Positions 1 to 13,339 of a stretch of 64,000 nt of DNA are shown in pieces (the first letter of the stretch is position 1; each line of letters begins with the position of its first letter). Made by a program: the position numbers and the translations under genes. The notes beneath the pieces were generated by a model. That model had not been told where the DNA came from. It saw nothing but the letters and a program-made list of their open reading frames with translations, and made no database searches. The DNA is from Lycocorax pyrrhopterus obiensis (Eukaryota > Chordata > Aves > Passeriformes > Paradisaeidae), in assembly GCA_014706295.1 (NCBI GenBank), contig JACSVZ010000007.1, positions 5,981,699 through 6,045,698 on the forward strand, read 5' to 3'.

Positions 1-3000
1 ATTTTTTATTCAGTTGGGCTATAATAAATATTATACCTAGCCAGTGTAGTTCCCCACATGAAAAGTGTTTGTGCTAACCTATTCCTTAAAAAAACTGTTC
101 CAGCCTTTAGAGAAGGGTCACTGCTGAAGACTCCTGTTTCCCTCGTGTAAGTCTTAAATGTGTTTTTTGGTAGTGGGTTCATCCTGCATGTACTCTGAGA
201 GCAGCCTCTGTAAAGCTCTGTGTACTCCATTTGTAGTGAGGGTTGGGAGAAAATTTCAATGGATTTCAGTGGAAAGTTTCAATGCATTTCAGAAATGTCT
301 GAAGTGTGAGCAAAGGGGGTTTAAAACTAGCACGCCATACGTGGGAACCAAAGGTTCTGTGTCAGCTGTGAGCAGAGAATATCTAGGTAAGAAAACTCAT
401 CTTAAAAGATATTTAAGTTACAGAGAAGCATCAGAGATTCACAGTTCACATAATATATTGCTGTAAAAGTTTGCACAGATAATTGGTAGCTTTCAGTCTT
501 TTGACTTTGCCATCCATCCATTGTGCAAGGTTGCATAAAAAATTCTTTTAAAATTAAATTGTGTTCTGAAATATGGGTGGAGTTCTGGACTCATTCTCAA
601 TTATTGATTTCTGTATTAATACAATTAATTGTAGAGAAAAGGCCTTTTTTTTCCCATTTGCTCTGCCTGCAATTTGCATGCAGTCTCACGTGTCTTTAAT
701 GTCTACATCCCCCTACACTAAATAAAACTATCCTTGACACTGAGCAATCTGATTTTTTCCTAGATTATGGCTCTGATTTCATTGATCCATAATCCTTGTT
801 AGTTTGGCTAACTTGATATCTAACAAGAAATTTGTGAATGTTTCTGTTAATAAGAAGCAGATAGACACAAGTTTCCTCAGATCTTTAACTGAGAGAAGAG
901 AAAGGACGAGCAAAATGCATTCTTAATTCTTCAATCAGAAGATTGGACTCTGAGCACCCCAGGGAAGCAGACTTGCTGAGTGAAGCTGTCAGATGTTTAC
1001 AGCTCAGCTTTTGAGAGCAGAGGCATATATAATTGAAATTATGTTTCTAGGGGATCTGTCAAAGCATTTTTGGCATATGGAATAACGTTCACTTAGTGAA
1101 CAATTTGGAACCACTGTCTCTTTCGTCCCGTTAAACATCCAGATGTTCCATGTTTATGTTCTTATTTGCAAGGCAGAGAAACACCATTGCCACTGCAGGA
1201 TAAGGCATGGAAATGGAGATGAAAATGAGGCAGATATTTGCTGCCTGTGTGCTGGTTATTTGCTGCCTGTTTGGGGTGAGATGGCAATGCAAATATTTGC
1301 AAGTGAGATATACTTTTCTATCAGATTTTTAGATTTTTCTGTTTTAAATTCTCATAATGATCTGGATTGCCATAAAAGTTTATTTCCATATAGGAAGTAT
1401 AATGGTGTGCGTAAAGCATGCAGAAATTACACAAAGTGCTGCAACATGTGACTCGTAATTAAATGACAACTCTGTTATTAGGCTGATGGATATCTGAGGA
1501 AAGGGAAATAAAACAGAAAATGCCCCTGATAGGTGTAGATCCAACTGGAATTCAGCCAAGGCAGCAGTGCTGGGAAATGGTGCATCATCGACTGGGAGAT
1601 GATGGCTATTTGAGAAACGAGTTTTGCATCCTCAAGTTCCCAACTCATCTCCACAGCTTTAGGGCTAATGCCTGTGGCAGCCTTTCAGAGGAGGTGCCAA
1701 TGTTTAAAAATTCTGGTGATGCACTATTCTGTGCCTTGTAAAAGTCATCCTGCTTCTGAAAAGTTAAGATGGCAAAGCTGAATTGCATAAGGAAAACATC
1801 AAATCCTCAGCTCAGTTGACCGTCCTCTGAGAATGGTGCTAGTGGCAGAGGAACAGTGAGAATCAAACTTTAGGACTGAAAGGTCCCCATCTTTCACATG
1901 CAAAAAAATTATAACATGATTATAATGTAATATGATATAATACAATGTATAACAATAATAATATATTGCAGTATAATATAATATGATGTAATAGCTGTTG
2001 AATTTATTTTATATTTAGGTCTAGAAATGTCAGTAACTTGGATCTGTGTAGTGAAGAGTTTCTGGAGTCAGAATTCTGCCTCTGTTTTTTCCAAAGCTCA
2101 GTGGAGCAAAAGGCTTAGAGGTTTTTGGCACACAGATGGTAACAGAAGGTTTGATGCAAGGGAGTTCTAAATACGTGGAATAAATACAGCTGAAGTAATC
2201 TAACAGTGAAGTAGGAGGCCCTAATTCCATATCTGTTGTTCTTATCTCACCTGAAGAATCCCTTCACTGCACAGTTCCTACCATATCAAATAACTTGACA
2301 TTTGATCTCCTTATAGAGGCTGGAACCTGAAAGTAGCAAAGCTGTTTTCCTGTTTATTATCTGTTTGCTCAGCCCACAGAATCTTCCAAACCCTCCATTT
2401 TGAACAAAAATAATCCTACCCTAAATACTTCAAGTCCCAATAAAACTGCCCCATCAGACATATTCTCATATTTAATAGCCTTCCTGGTAGAAATTTACAC
2501 CTTAATTCAGAGCTGAATTTCTTCCACAACAGCTTTCAGACACTGGACATTCTTAGGGCTTTTTTTTGCCCAGACTGGATAAGCAGCATTTTTGGGCTTT
2601 CTTGCATGTCCAGAAACCCACTATCTGCACCGTGCAGAAATGTTAAACCAACTGCTTCCAGTTCCCAGGAAACTGTTCCATTTGTCAGGATGTTCGAAGC
2701 ACTGGAGATTCCCATCAGCCTCCTGCTGCAAAGCTGCTCCTTCTATGGAATCCTGTGGGAGCCTGAGGGTGCCTCCAGAGGCTTTGTCCATGGGCTCCTG
2801 CTGGGAACAGGCATGCCAGTGCTTTCATAAAGACAGCAATCAGCTCTGCCAGGGAGGTTTCCAGGGGTTTGTGTCCTGGCACAGCCCCAAATGTGCCCAA
2901 ACACACTTCTTGCATGAAGAAGAGGGCTGCTGCCATCCCGTCTCTGTTGGTGGTAAGGACTTGCGGTTTCCAGTTTCTCCTCGATCTAATTTTTCAAGTG

Positions 3001-6000
3001 CCTTGCTTGTCACAGAGGGAAGTGTCTCGCTGGGGCCAGGGCTGTCCAGGCCAAGAGCAGGCAGGTGGATGAGTCTGTTTCTGCAGGCTAGTGGCTCGTT
3101 CAGGGCTTGGCACAAAACCCTGCCAGAGAGGAAAGCAGGTCTGTGCTGCTGCTGGATCTCAGCCACTCCTGAGATGCTCCAGGAAGGTCAAGGAAGGAGC
3201 CAGGATGTTGCTGGGACTGCAGCTGGCCACGGTCATTTTGGACACTTGATAACTGGAAACAGCCCAGAATGTGTCCTCCTCCTCCTCCTCCTTTAATTTT
3301 CTGGTCAAAGCCATTTAGCACATTTGTATTTGATCTGAATTTCTTCGAGGATTAGGACAATCAAACTAGTATATCCAGTATTACCAATTTAAGAAGATGA
3401 TTGTTAGTCGAAGAAATAAATGAGTTTTCTAAGGGAAGTTCTCTTTCTCAAAGGAAAATGTCAATGTCAATCCCTGTAGCCCTCATGCACTTAGAAAGAG
3501 CAATGCTAATGGGAAAATAGTGTTTTCTCCTTGTTACTACTGAGCAGATGTAGTATAGAGATCTGACTAAAAATTTAGTTTGTATTAGTTGTATAAAACC
3601 AAGCATTAAGACAAAAAGCAAGCTTTCTAGTCCTTGCTAATTAAATTTGATCACTAAGAAGTGCCCAGTGAGTTTTTTCTGCCTGGTAAATAAGTGCAAT
3701 ATATCCTGTCAGAACCGAGCTCCAAACTGATCTCAGCCTGAGACAATCTGGTAAGGAAAAATATTTTAGGTGCTGCTTTTCTTTCACGCCAGTGATTGCA
3801 TAGGGCAGCAGTCCTGATTGGAACTTTGAATCACCTAAGTGAGAATGCAAGACTTCTAAAAAATGTATATATACAGGACTTGTGTGTAACTAGAAAACAG
3901 AAGATAATAAAATAGTGTTTAGATTTCTCAGATACACTGCTGGGCAGATCTAAGGTGTGGTAGAAGTAGCAGAAAATTAAAGCTACTCATTTAGCTCTGT
4001 GCTAGAATAATCTTTACCAAGTTTCTTCAGAAAGGTTTTACTGTAGCCAGTTATGCCAGGAATTCAGGAATTCTAACTGACTGGAACTCAGCTATTTCAT
4101 GTTCAAGTGGTTGCTGGAACAGCAGGGAGATTTTTGTGAATACATGGTGGGGCAGATATTGTACTGATATCTGCCCTGTGAAAATGGATTCCCCATTTGG
4201 CTCCCCACCTCTGCCTGTTTGAGATAATCACAGTGGAAGTGAGGGGTAGTGAAATGCCGTTAAGTCTGGTGCTGCCACACTCTGGGGATCTTTATCTCCT
4301 GCTATGTTTTTTTAACTCTGTAAACTCAGAATAAAATCAGGAGTTCACTGTCTACAACTGTTTGGAAATAGTCTGTATTTCTCGGTTGCTCTCGTGCTTG
4401 ATAAAGAAATATGGCAGTGGTCCATGGCAGATCCTGTTATCAGAATAATGAGGTGACACAGTCTGTTTGGTTGTGCTTAAGTACTGATAAATAAACATAT
4501 TCTTTTTATTCCCTCTACTCTCCCACCCCTGCTATGAGGTTCAAGATTCAGGGCACTCACATGTCCAGCTTTATATACTATGTGTCTGAAAAGGTTGGCA
4601 TAAAGTTAAACAAAAGTGAAGTAGAAAACCAGCAAAAAATAAGCTTATGGGGGAAAAAAGTGCCTGAAAACAAGAACTCTCTTACTAGAAAGAAGTACTT
4701 CTGCAAAAAAACCATGACAATGTTCACAACCATGCTGCTTTTGCTGCACAAGTTCATCCACATAACTTGGAGGAAGGTCGTGCCCGACTCCTGTGCAGTG
4801 AAACCCCGACAGGGAGCAATGTGCTTGTCCCCTGCTGCAGGCAGCCACCCACCACCGCAGGGATAATTGTCTGGGAGAGGTGATCTCCCCCAGAGCAGCG
4901 TCCTCCCCGCTCCCCAGGGACATCCCTGAGAAGCAGAGCAGGCAGGGAGGTGGTGCCACCCCTGCAGGCCCACGGCCCCGCGCTCAGATCGACCCTTCTG
5001 GCTGTGGATCTCTGACTCTTGGAAAGCAGCGCCTGATGCTTTCCTTCCATCTATGTAGGAAGCCTTGGGATTTTTGTTCTCCTGTCTTCGCTTCTGTTAG
5101 ACAGGGAAAATTGATCCTTAACTGGGTCATGTGAGCAGCAGTGTTCCTCTGAATCTTAATCTTTTTGCTTTTTTCTCTTTTCTGGAGACCTACAAAAGAC
5201 GAACACCTCTTTGAGATGCTCTTGCTGCAAGTCAGCTTTTCTTTCTTCCTCTCCTTCCATTCCTCCCAGTCACCTCTTTTTTTTTTTTCTCTCTCTTTCT
5301 GTTTTGAATAGATGGGAGAAGTAAAATCCCCTTTGTAGAGTTTAAAATACTTGGGGGATAAAACAGAAAAATTCGAAGCAGACAAATCTTCTTTCTTAGC
5401 CCTTGAGTAACTGGAAAAAGAAATAAATTCCGGTTCCAAAATTTTGCCTTGACACTGGCTGGGCATCTCTCTGAAACTCTAACGCAGGTCTTCATGTCAG
5501 AGAACCCTTTGGGGATTGGAAAGATGGGCACTGCAGGCTGGGACGTGGATTTTGGTCTGATTGTCATCTCTTTGTTGCTTCCAAGTTACTTTCAGAAAGG
5601 TACTTGTTTAGAAGTTGTCTTAAAGCAACACAGTGAAGGTAGATAAAAGCCTTACTTCTAGAGAAGATTAATTATTTGCACACTTTTCAGATAAATTTGG
5701 GTCAAAAGCCAGCCTCATTGATAGCTCTTTACAACATATAAACAAAATTTGGGATATTTTTGGCTTAAGAGCTGGCATAAATATGCTTTGATTAGCAAGC
5801 AGCGAGTGGGTCACCTCCTTAACCCCACATAAATAGTCATGACTCAAACCTGACTACTCTGACACATGTGACTTCCCTTGCTCATTGTTTTTGTGTGCTA
5901 ATGTGAGCACAGTGTTCTACAGTTACGTCTTTGTGCCTTGGTAGTGCCACCCCCAGTGTTCTGCCTGACCCCCAGATCCTCAGATTCTCAGTGAGCAAAG

Positions 6001-6899
6001 GATACTCTTGATTAAATAATATACGTGCTTAAAGTACACACGAAGGTGGGCTTGTGACAAGGTTTCAAACAAAGGATTTGGGCTCTGAGGAGAAGGGATG
6101 TAGTGCAACCTGCTCACAGGGCCACACTCTCCAAAAACTGAATAAAACTTTCAGGACTAGGTCACAAGTTGAAAAGTCCAAAAAAATTAAATCCTATTTT
6201 TGTTTATGTCAGTGACAACCCGGGAATGTGTTTGGCCTTTAAATAGATTTAAGCTTCTCGAATCACAGAAATAGCTTTTGATGAGACAAGGACAGAAATA
6301 AAGAAGATAAGGTCAAGAAGGATTGTACTTCATTCTTTCAAAATGAAGTAATTTAATTGTTTTAATTTACAAAAAGATGCAAACAATAGTTTGTTCATTT
6401 AGATAATGAAATTAAAACTCCTAATGAAAATCTTGAATGTTTGCTGATCATGATTAGTATTTTCCTAGCAGAAATGACAGGAATTTCCAAATGCTACTTT
6501 AAATGTGTTTTTGATAGGTCTATTTTCCCTAGTTCATGTTGTATTTATTGTTAAATCTTCCTTTTTCTTTTCTTTTGTGTAACTCTTTAAATGGTGGGTG
6601 CAGAGATATGCTGAAAAAATTACTATACTCCTCCACATGGGATCTCAATTAAAGAAAAAAGCTTGTTCTCTTTGCAAACTTTCAAGATACGTTCCTAAAA
6701 GAAAGAAGAGTTTTTCATGCCCTTGGCTATGAACTTACAACTGTCAGAAAATCTCTTTTTCTTTTCAAATGCATTAGAAAAAGCCAAAGCATGAACCACC
6801 CCCCACCTTTAAAAAGCTTTTATCAAGCTTTTGTTATCAACTCTTACCCATTTTGTATGCTTTTAGGTGCTATATTTAGTTCTGAATTATGACTAGTAT
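1..6899 (+). other. SPON1: SPON1 intron, 5' part
   Basis: This is noncoding intron sequence and its start lies outside the window. It is mostly AT-rich single-copy DNA. A degenerate AT-rich tract of TATAATA-like units lies at about 1905-2000. Two patches are GC-richer: about 2580-3300, ending in a short (TCC)n run, and about 4780-5060. Open frames there overlap on both strands and match no family I know. No exon, RNA gene or intact mobile element was recognised. Confidence 0.75.
3274..3292. repeat. (TCC)n trinucleotide microsatellite
   Basis: About six perfect TCC units lie at the end of the GC-richer patch. It is simple sequence with no further context. Confidence 0.85.
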
Positions 6900-7620
6900 T
6901 GGCCTAAACCTTTGAATTTCCTCTTGTAAATCACACTGCCATTAAATAACAAAACCTGGAACTAATGAAACTGAGTCTTCACTGTGAAAACAATAAAAAA
7001 GAAAAACATGCTTGACAGTATTGAGGGGCCCAAAAAGCTGAAGGCAATCAAGGTTTGTCTTCATTAATAACATTTGTCTGCATTAATGACTAATGCTCTA
7101 AAAATGGTTCCTTGGAAAACAGGAAAGAAGTAGCCCAAATGAGCAATTATGAGGCCAATAAAAAAGTATGTTTCCTTCATATCTTTATGGGCTCATTTTC
7201 AGGCAATTAGGCTGCAGGTACATTTATTTGGCTGGTGAACATTTCATGTTAAAATCCTGAACTTGATGAGCTATTTATTAAACTCATTCTTTCTAACTGG
7301 CAGTATAATTATGCAAGGGATTATTGTCTTTTCATTTATTTTTCTGGAATGGTTAGCTTGTGATGCTATAAAACTCATTTATGAGAATGACTGATATTTA
7401 TAATGTTTTAATTAAATTCGGTTTGGGGAGCAAACGGGAAAATTTACATTCAACGTATACGGTTGTGTCAAACATGTTTGACGGCACTTGTCTTTTTATT
7501 AGCTTAGAATAATTAGTCGGGGTATTTATGTACTAATATTACCTAATTAACTCAGCAGCGAGGTAATTAATTTATTTAATGGCTGTCCAAGAAAAAAAAT
7601 GGTGTTGTAGTATAGTGAGA
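6900..7620. promoter_or_regulatory. Candidate intronic enhancer or conserved noncoding block
   Basis: This is AT-rich, complex and non-repetitive sequence of the kind typical of vertebrate conserved noncoding elements. Homeodomain-type TAATTA cores occur at 7409-7414 (inside TTAATTAA), 7510-7515, 7544-7549 and 7564-7569, four within 161 bp. A perfect 16-bp palindrome lies between them at 7467-7482. Conservation cannot be seen from one sequence, so the call rests on motif density alone. The likeliest target would be SPON1 itself; that is inference. Confidence 0.3.
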
Positions 7621-10600
7621 TGCTTTAATTTCACTAGATTCTTCTTGGTTAAATGGTTTTTTCAAATAGGTATTGTTTTTTCAAAGGATTCAGAGAATAT
7701 AGCTGTTTTGTTGGAGAGGGCTTTCATCCATGATAAAACAAGTCCAGTGTAAATCATGCAGGGAGAGGGCAGAGGAATTGGACGCTCTTCCTTTTCAAAG
7801 GAGCTTTTACATAAGCTGTGCTCCATCCATCAACCACAACTGCAGTCATTCCATTGCTTTTAAATTCCAAACGCATATTTTTTTCTCAAACAACCCTTAT
7901 TGCAATGTTGCAACATCAGTGAATAACTGATTGGGTGAGAATGTTGGGCACTGAGCAGATATATAACCAGAACAAAAAAATATTCTGCACAATGACTTCC
8001 CAAGCTGTGCATGCTTTTCCCCACTAATTCCTTCTCTATAAACTTGGCCCATCTCCCCCTGAACGATTTAATGTGTCCCGTGGAGTCCTGTGACAGCAAC
8101 CTCAAAGTTTAAAGTCATTCAGGTGTCATACTGGGTCTTTTTGTCAGTTTTGAACCTGAGCACCATGAGCTTTATGTCCTTTAATTCTTAGAGAAGACGA
8201 TTTACATGCAGTGGCTGAGGTTAAAGGGCTTCACACGCGGTTGTTGCGTCGATCTGCTCCCACAAAACTGTGTGTCCGTGTTTCCCATAGCCCTGCGTGA
8301 TGGTGCTTCGGAGTGGGGCTCTCCCACTTCATTTGTTTCTGTTTAAAGAGTTGATTAGTTGGTTTTCCTCTGCTAACAAATGTGCAAATTCCTGTCAGAT
8401 CAGTTCCTAGGAATTCTGTGCAGTAAGATTTACTCATTAGTCAGGCAGTAGTAGTAGGGAAGAGATTTTTGCATCATATGGGATGCAAAAAAAAAGGAAA
8501 GGTTGGGAAAAGCAGCACACCCAAATGCCTAAAGGACTTAAATTAGCAGCTGTCACTGAACTCTGAAAAGTGGTTCTGTAAAAAGGATATGGGCATCTCT
8601 GGCTCTCAAGGACATCTGGTCAGTTTGGAGGAGGGAAGAAATATATCCACTCAAATGGCTTATTGACTTTACAGGCCAAAAGGTCAGCTCAGAAACCTGC
8701 AGATTGCCCAATTAGACCTAAGCAGCTCCTTACAGATCCCTGCAAAGCTTTAAAATACAATTTTTTCCATCTTTTCTACCTTCTGACACCCAGTTCCTGT
8801 ACATGTGTGCTTGGCTGCTCCTGTTTCTGAAAACTTTGCTTTGCCTTTTCGTGTGTTACAAACCCTTTTGGCTGAACGAGCCTTTCTGTCCAAAGTCAGT
8901 CCCAGCAGCTGAACCAGTGCCAGCTTTGGTAGCCCTGTCATTGGGAAAGTTGCTGTCCTAAAGGAGCTCTAAACTCCTTTTAATCATTCACATGACCTCT
9001 CTTGCACCTTTCCTCACAGATGTTTTATTTTTATTTACCCTGGTGAATGATCCACAGCAGAGACCATCTCACTCTTTGCAGCTGTTTCAAACACCCTCCT
9101 GTAAGCAAATCGTGTGCTAATGTTTGTCTTTGGTAGTTTATCATTATCAGAAAACATTGTCATGCTTTTTTATTTGTAGCTAGCGAGTTCCAAATGAGAT
9201 ATATATCATAATAATTCATGCACCGTCATGTCTCAGTGCCTAATTAAAAAACTGACGACTGCAATTCATCAATGTTTCTGCCAGTCCCTGAAATACCCTC
9301 TTACTTTTGTCATTCTTTAACTGAGAAGCTCCTTGGTTGATTCATAACCCTACTGCTAATCTAAAGCCCTGCAAGTGAGAAAGTTACATTTCTAATTTAT
9401 TTACGAAAGGTGAAGGTGGACAGGTTGTTTCAGGATGGCAAAGTTAATAACAAAGCTTTTCTTACTTGATCCACTGGGATCTTGTTCATTTTGGTGGGGT
9501 TTTGGTGGGGTTTTTTGCATACCAGATTTGAGAACTAGCTGCCATCTGAAGTATTTTCACTGTTAAGGTGTAAAAAAACAGGAATCATTTAATTCCATAA
9601 CAATTCTGCAAAGAAATTTGATAACTCTAGAGTTTGAAATCTTTCATTTAGAGGGTCTTTTTACTTTATCTGGATAATTTGCATTTTTAAAAAATTTTTC
9701 TCCCTCACACTTTTTTCACTTTTTTAATTTTTTTTTTTTGTGGAAGCCAGTGCTAGCATTTGTCCACATAACGAGGTGACAAATACTGTAATTTCCTTTC
9801 TCTTACTTGTTATTTACCAGATTATACACAAAAGTATGAATTAGTAATCTTCATGATTCATCTTAGTTGTTAAATTGCAGTTTGCTAAGCCATTTCCAGG
9901 CTTATTTTTCCGGGATCCTCTTCTTTGGATTGTACATTTTACATGCTTTGTTCCTAAAATCCAGGTATTCCATCTCAATGTATTTATAAAACCCTGCAGC
10001 GAACGAATCGAACTAAACAAGTGATCCTTGCAGAACAGTTGATGTGTTCTTGACTTTCTGCAGCACACTGCCAGATTTTGGATCATATGAGTGTTTTTTT
10101 ATCAAGGTTTCCATATATTATTTTTTTTCCCAAATTGCTGCCACGGTTGTACACAGCTGTGTGCTGAGGCCTCATTCCTAGGGAACTGGGAAAGGAGGGA
10201 ATCTGCAGATCAGAGTGTGTTATCTGTGTCAGCAAATTCTAATCTTCCCTAGCGTTGAGTTTGAGAAAATTTTTATGTATTAATTTTAATAATAGCGTGA
10301 TCAAAGACACTATGTATTATTTATAACCTTCTAAAGTGCAAGTGTCTCTCGTACCAATTTTTAATGAATTTCCATATTCTCTTGTTACTAGGGAAATACC
10401 ATTACCCCTGCTTTATTACCTAGATAAATATTTCAGTAATGTGGTGCGTGTTTTGTGCTGCCACTGGAGTAGAGATTGTAGGATCCTCAGTAAGTGGCAG
10501 CTCCAGGCATGGGTGGCATCTCAAAACCTTGTTTATTTTTTCACACACACGTTTCAGAAGCCTTCGCCAGTGAGGGCACTGATTGTTTAGGAAGGATAAT

Positions 10601-13295
10601 ACACTTAGAAATAAATTATCCAGCATCAGAAATGCTAGAAATGAGAATGATCTAAAAGCTATTTAGATATCCACATACAAAACAGTGCCTGTTTAGCCTT
10701 TAAAAAGTGCTTTTCTTCAGCATCCCATCCCCAGTGTGTACCTAGTTGTGCCAGGGCAGCATCGTTCTGCCTCTTTCACAAATCAGAACCTGGGCAGTCT
10801 CCTTCCCCACGCTGCTGGAGAGCCACAGGACACAGGTGTGGAGTAGCCTGATGGTTTTTTCTCACTCTTGTTGTGGTTGCAGTGGGCCGGGGGTGGGCGG
10901 AGCGGGGGCTGTATTTTTAAATAGCAGTGGTTGACACCTCTTTTAAATGCTTCCAGTAGCATCAGCACATGATCACAGTGACTAACAGTGCCTGACAATT
11001 TCAGTTTTACTGCACTCATTGCTTTGACAGGCCTTGACTTTCTGCCAATTCAGTTGGAAACAGGCTCTGTATCCCTTTTGCCCCACTGGCTTTCCAGATT
11101 CTCTCTTTTTTTCTAGCCACGCATTTCTTTCTCTTGCAACTCTGATTTCTCTGGGGTAGTGGCCACAATCGCCCCTTCCCCACAACTTGTGGCCACCTGT
11201 GCTATCTCTGCAGTTAAATCATTAAGATATATCCTGAGAAAACAGGAGAGGGAGAGAATTACAACATTAAATGATCTTTTGCCTCATTAATTTTTTAATA
11301 AAAACATCTGATTTGAACCTTGCCTGCAGTTGTTTGGTACTTCCAAACATTGAGCGTAGAGTTAACCTGTCCATTAACAGCCTCCACTGTGACCGTGTCC
11401 CCCTCTCTTGTGCCATGGATGCGGCATTTCTGTGTTCCTTCAGCCTGTTTAGATGACATGTGAGCTCCCAGAGCACAGCTGGAGATGCTGGGTGATGAAC
11501 AGTAGAGATTTACCCTTTTACTGATTCCAGGCATGGTGCAGGTATAAAACAGGCAAAGCTGTCTGAACTTGCTTGTTGAAAAAAACCACATTTTATCAAG
11601 AAAATAAAGGGAAAGTCGAGGACCAAGGCTGAGGATCTCACTAGTTCATCTATCTCCTTTTCAGGTTTAAGCCCATGAGTGCCTATAAATATTTCTAATT
11701 GTTGCTGGGAGGAAATAAGGGCACTGAAGTCTGTCGTGCTCAGAGCATTTCAGCTCCTGGGTCCCAGCTCAAATGGGCAGCTACCAGGACTTGTAGCTCT
11801 TCACAAATTGGGCTAAAATGAGTTGCTGATGTCAACTTATTTTTAAATAGTTGAGTGTGCACAGTGCAAATCTCATTATCTCTTCTGTTCTGCTCTCTGG
11901 GACTACAAAGACTGCCCTGGCGCTGGGGATTGAGTTATTGCTTCGCTCTGAATGGTGCTGCCGGGTCCGGGCTGGTGATGTACTGGGTGTTAGAAAAATG
12001 ATGCCACCTTTCCATGGTCTCCAGCTTGTTGATGGCTTTTTTTATCTCTTTATTGGTGTCTTACAGCCACCCGCTGGCAGAACATTTGTGAGAAATATAG
12101 ATGTAAATTTTCTCCAGGTAAATTGATAGCATAGGGTTATTTGGGGGTTTTTTGTGGAGTTTTTGGGGGGTTTTTTAATGTGTGTGTGGAGGCTTTCTTG
12201 TTATTTGGTTGGGTTTTTTGTTTTTTTTTTTTTTGTCCACATGCATCTGTACTTCATTGTTAAGGAGCAGTTAAAGATTTAAGATAGGGTTATGGGAAAA
12301 ATACCAAAGGAAACAACATAAGCTCCCCCTCCCCACAGACTGCAGTAATTTCTGAGCTTTCATAGTTTCTTTTAAATCAGCAGAATGATTTTTAGTTGTG
12401 TCAGAGGTATAGTTCTCAATGTGGATATTTTCTAGAGGAAGATTTTAAAGTGAGAGCAGAATCCACAACAGCTGATCACAGCATGAGTGGTCAGTTGCTA
12501 AAACTCATTTTCCTTTGACAACCAAATACCTTCTGTGCGGTTCTCAGGCTTCCTGTAGTGAAAGAACAGAGAATACCTGGGGAAATATTGTGGATCCTGT
12601 AGAAAGGATGGCTGCATATCGGGGGGGAAAAAAGTTTTAGAATAAAAACATGTATGAACTATTGGTACTCTATAATCATTATGTTGTGCAATAGCCTAAA
12701 AACTGCCATCTGGCACAGAGAATAATGAGTACAAACGATATGTTCACAGGGAGAAATTCAATAATTTTCATTGGAAATTTATCGGCATCACTCTGGCGAA
12801 ATGGCTGGATTGTGGCTTCCCATTTGCTGTGTTTTTTTTTTAATTATCTACTTTCTAGTAGCAGTTATAAAAGCACATGAAAACAAACTAATAGGGGTTT
12901 TAAGAGAATTTTTGTAATATTTGTAATTTCTCAGAAGAAATCTATTGGGTGTGCTAAGATAATTTGGGCAACACACTCAAAGCAGCTGTCTAGGTTCTCT
13001 TTTATGATTTCCCGTCCCTGAGGGACACCTACACCGTGTCTGTGCTCAGTCCCTCACCATTGTCAGCTGATTTTCCTCCCCAATGGACATTGTCCAAAGG
13101 ATGGATGCAGGATGAGAATTTCTTTGGATAGGCCCAAGAGAGATTCAAATAACGTTCCATTACACGGAGATTGGCAATCTGAGTTAGTCTTTAAGCACGT
13201 ATTGATTTGATCATCTCCACTCTCTTAATAAACATTTAAATCTGCAGGACAGTCTGACAGGGGCCTTCAAACACATGAAAACTGAATATGAATTT
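7621..13295 (+). other. SPON1: SPON1 intron, no gene seen
   Basis: This is AT-rich single-copy intron. It contains a T/G-rich low-complexity stretch (12135-12240) and the G-rich element at 10884-10908, described separately. Sequence at 9180-9290 looks complex and possibly conserved, but nothing specific can be assigned. No exon was recognised. Confidence 0.7.
10884..10908 (+). promoter_or_regulatory. G-quadruplex motif / GC box
   Basis: Four G-runs of lengths 3, 5, 3 and 5 are separated by loops CC, T and CGGAGC, which satisfies the standard G-quadruplex rule on the + (transcribed-sense) strand. The same bases contain a GGGTGGGCGG Sp/KLF-type GC box. It is followed directly by an AT-rich TATTTTTAAATAG segment, so the GC content changes sharply within a few bases. 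Confidence 0.5.
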
Positions 13296-13328
<33 letters not shown>

Positions 13329-13339
13329 TTTTTTTTTTT
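13296..13339. repeat. Compound (CA)n-(TA)n-poly(T) microsatellite
   Basis: About twelve CA units are followed by four AT units and an 11-12 base T run. Perfect dinucleotide runs like this are commonly length-polymorphic. Confidence 0.95.

Noticed and set aside
2592..3296. A 234-codon open frame, the longest in the window
   Set aside because: Several other frames on both strands are open over the same GC-richer patch, the protein matches no family I know, is Cys/Ser/His-rich without pattern, and ends in a TCC microsatellite. Low stop density explains it.
12135..12240. G-runs in the T/G-rich tract as a G-quadruplex
   Set aside because: Only two runs of three or more G are close enough together; the rest are separated by long T stretches.
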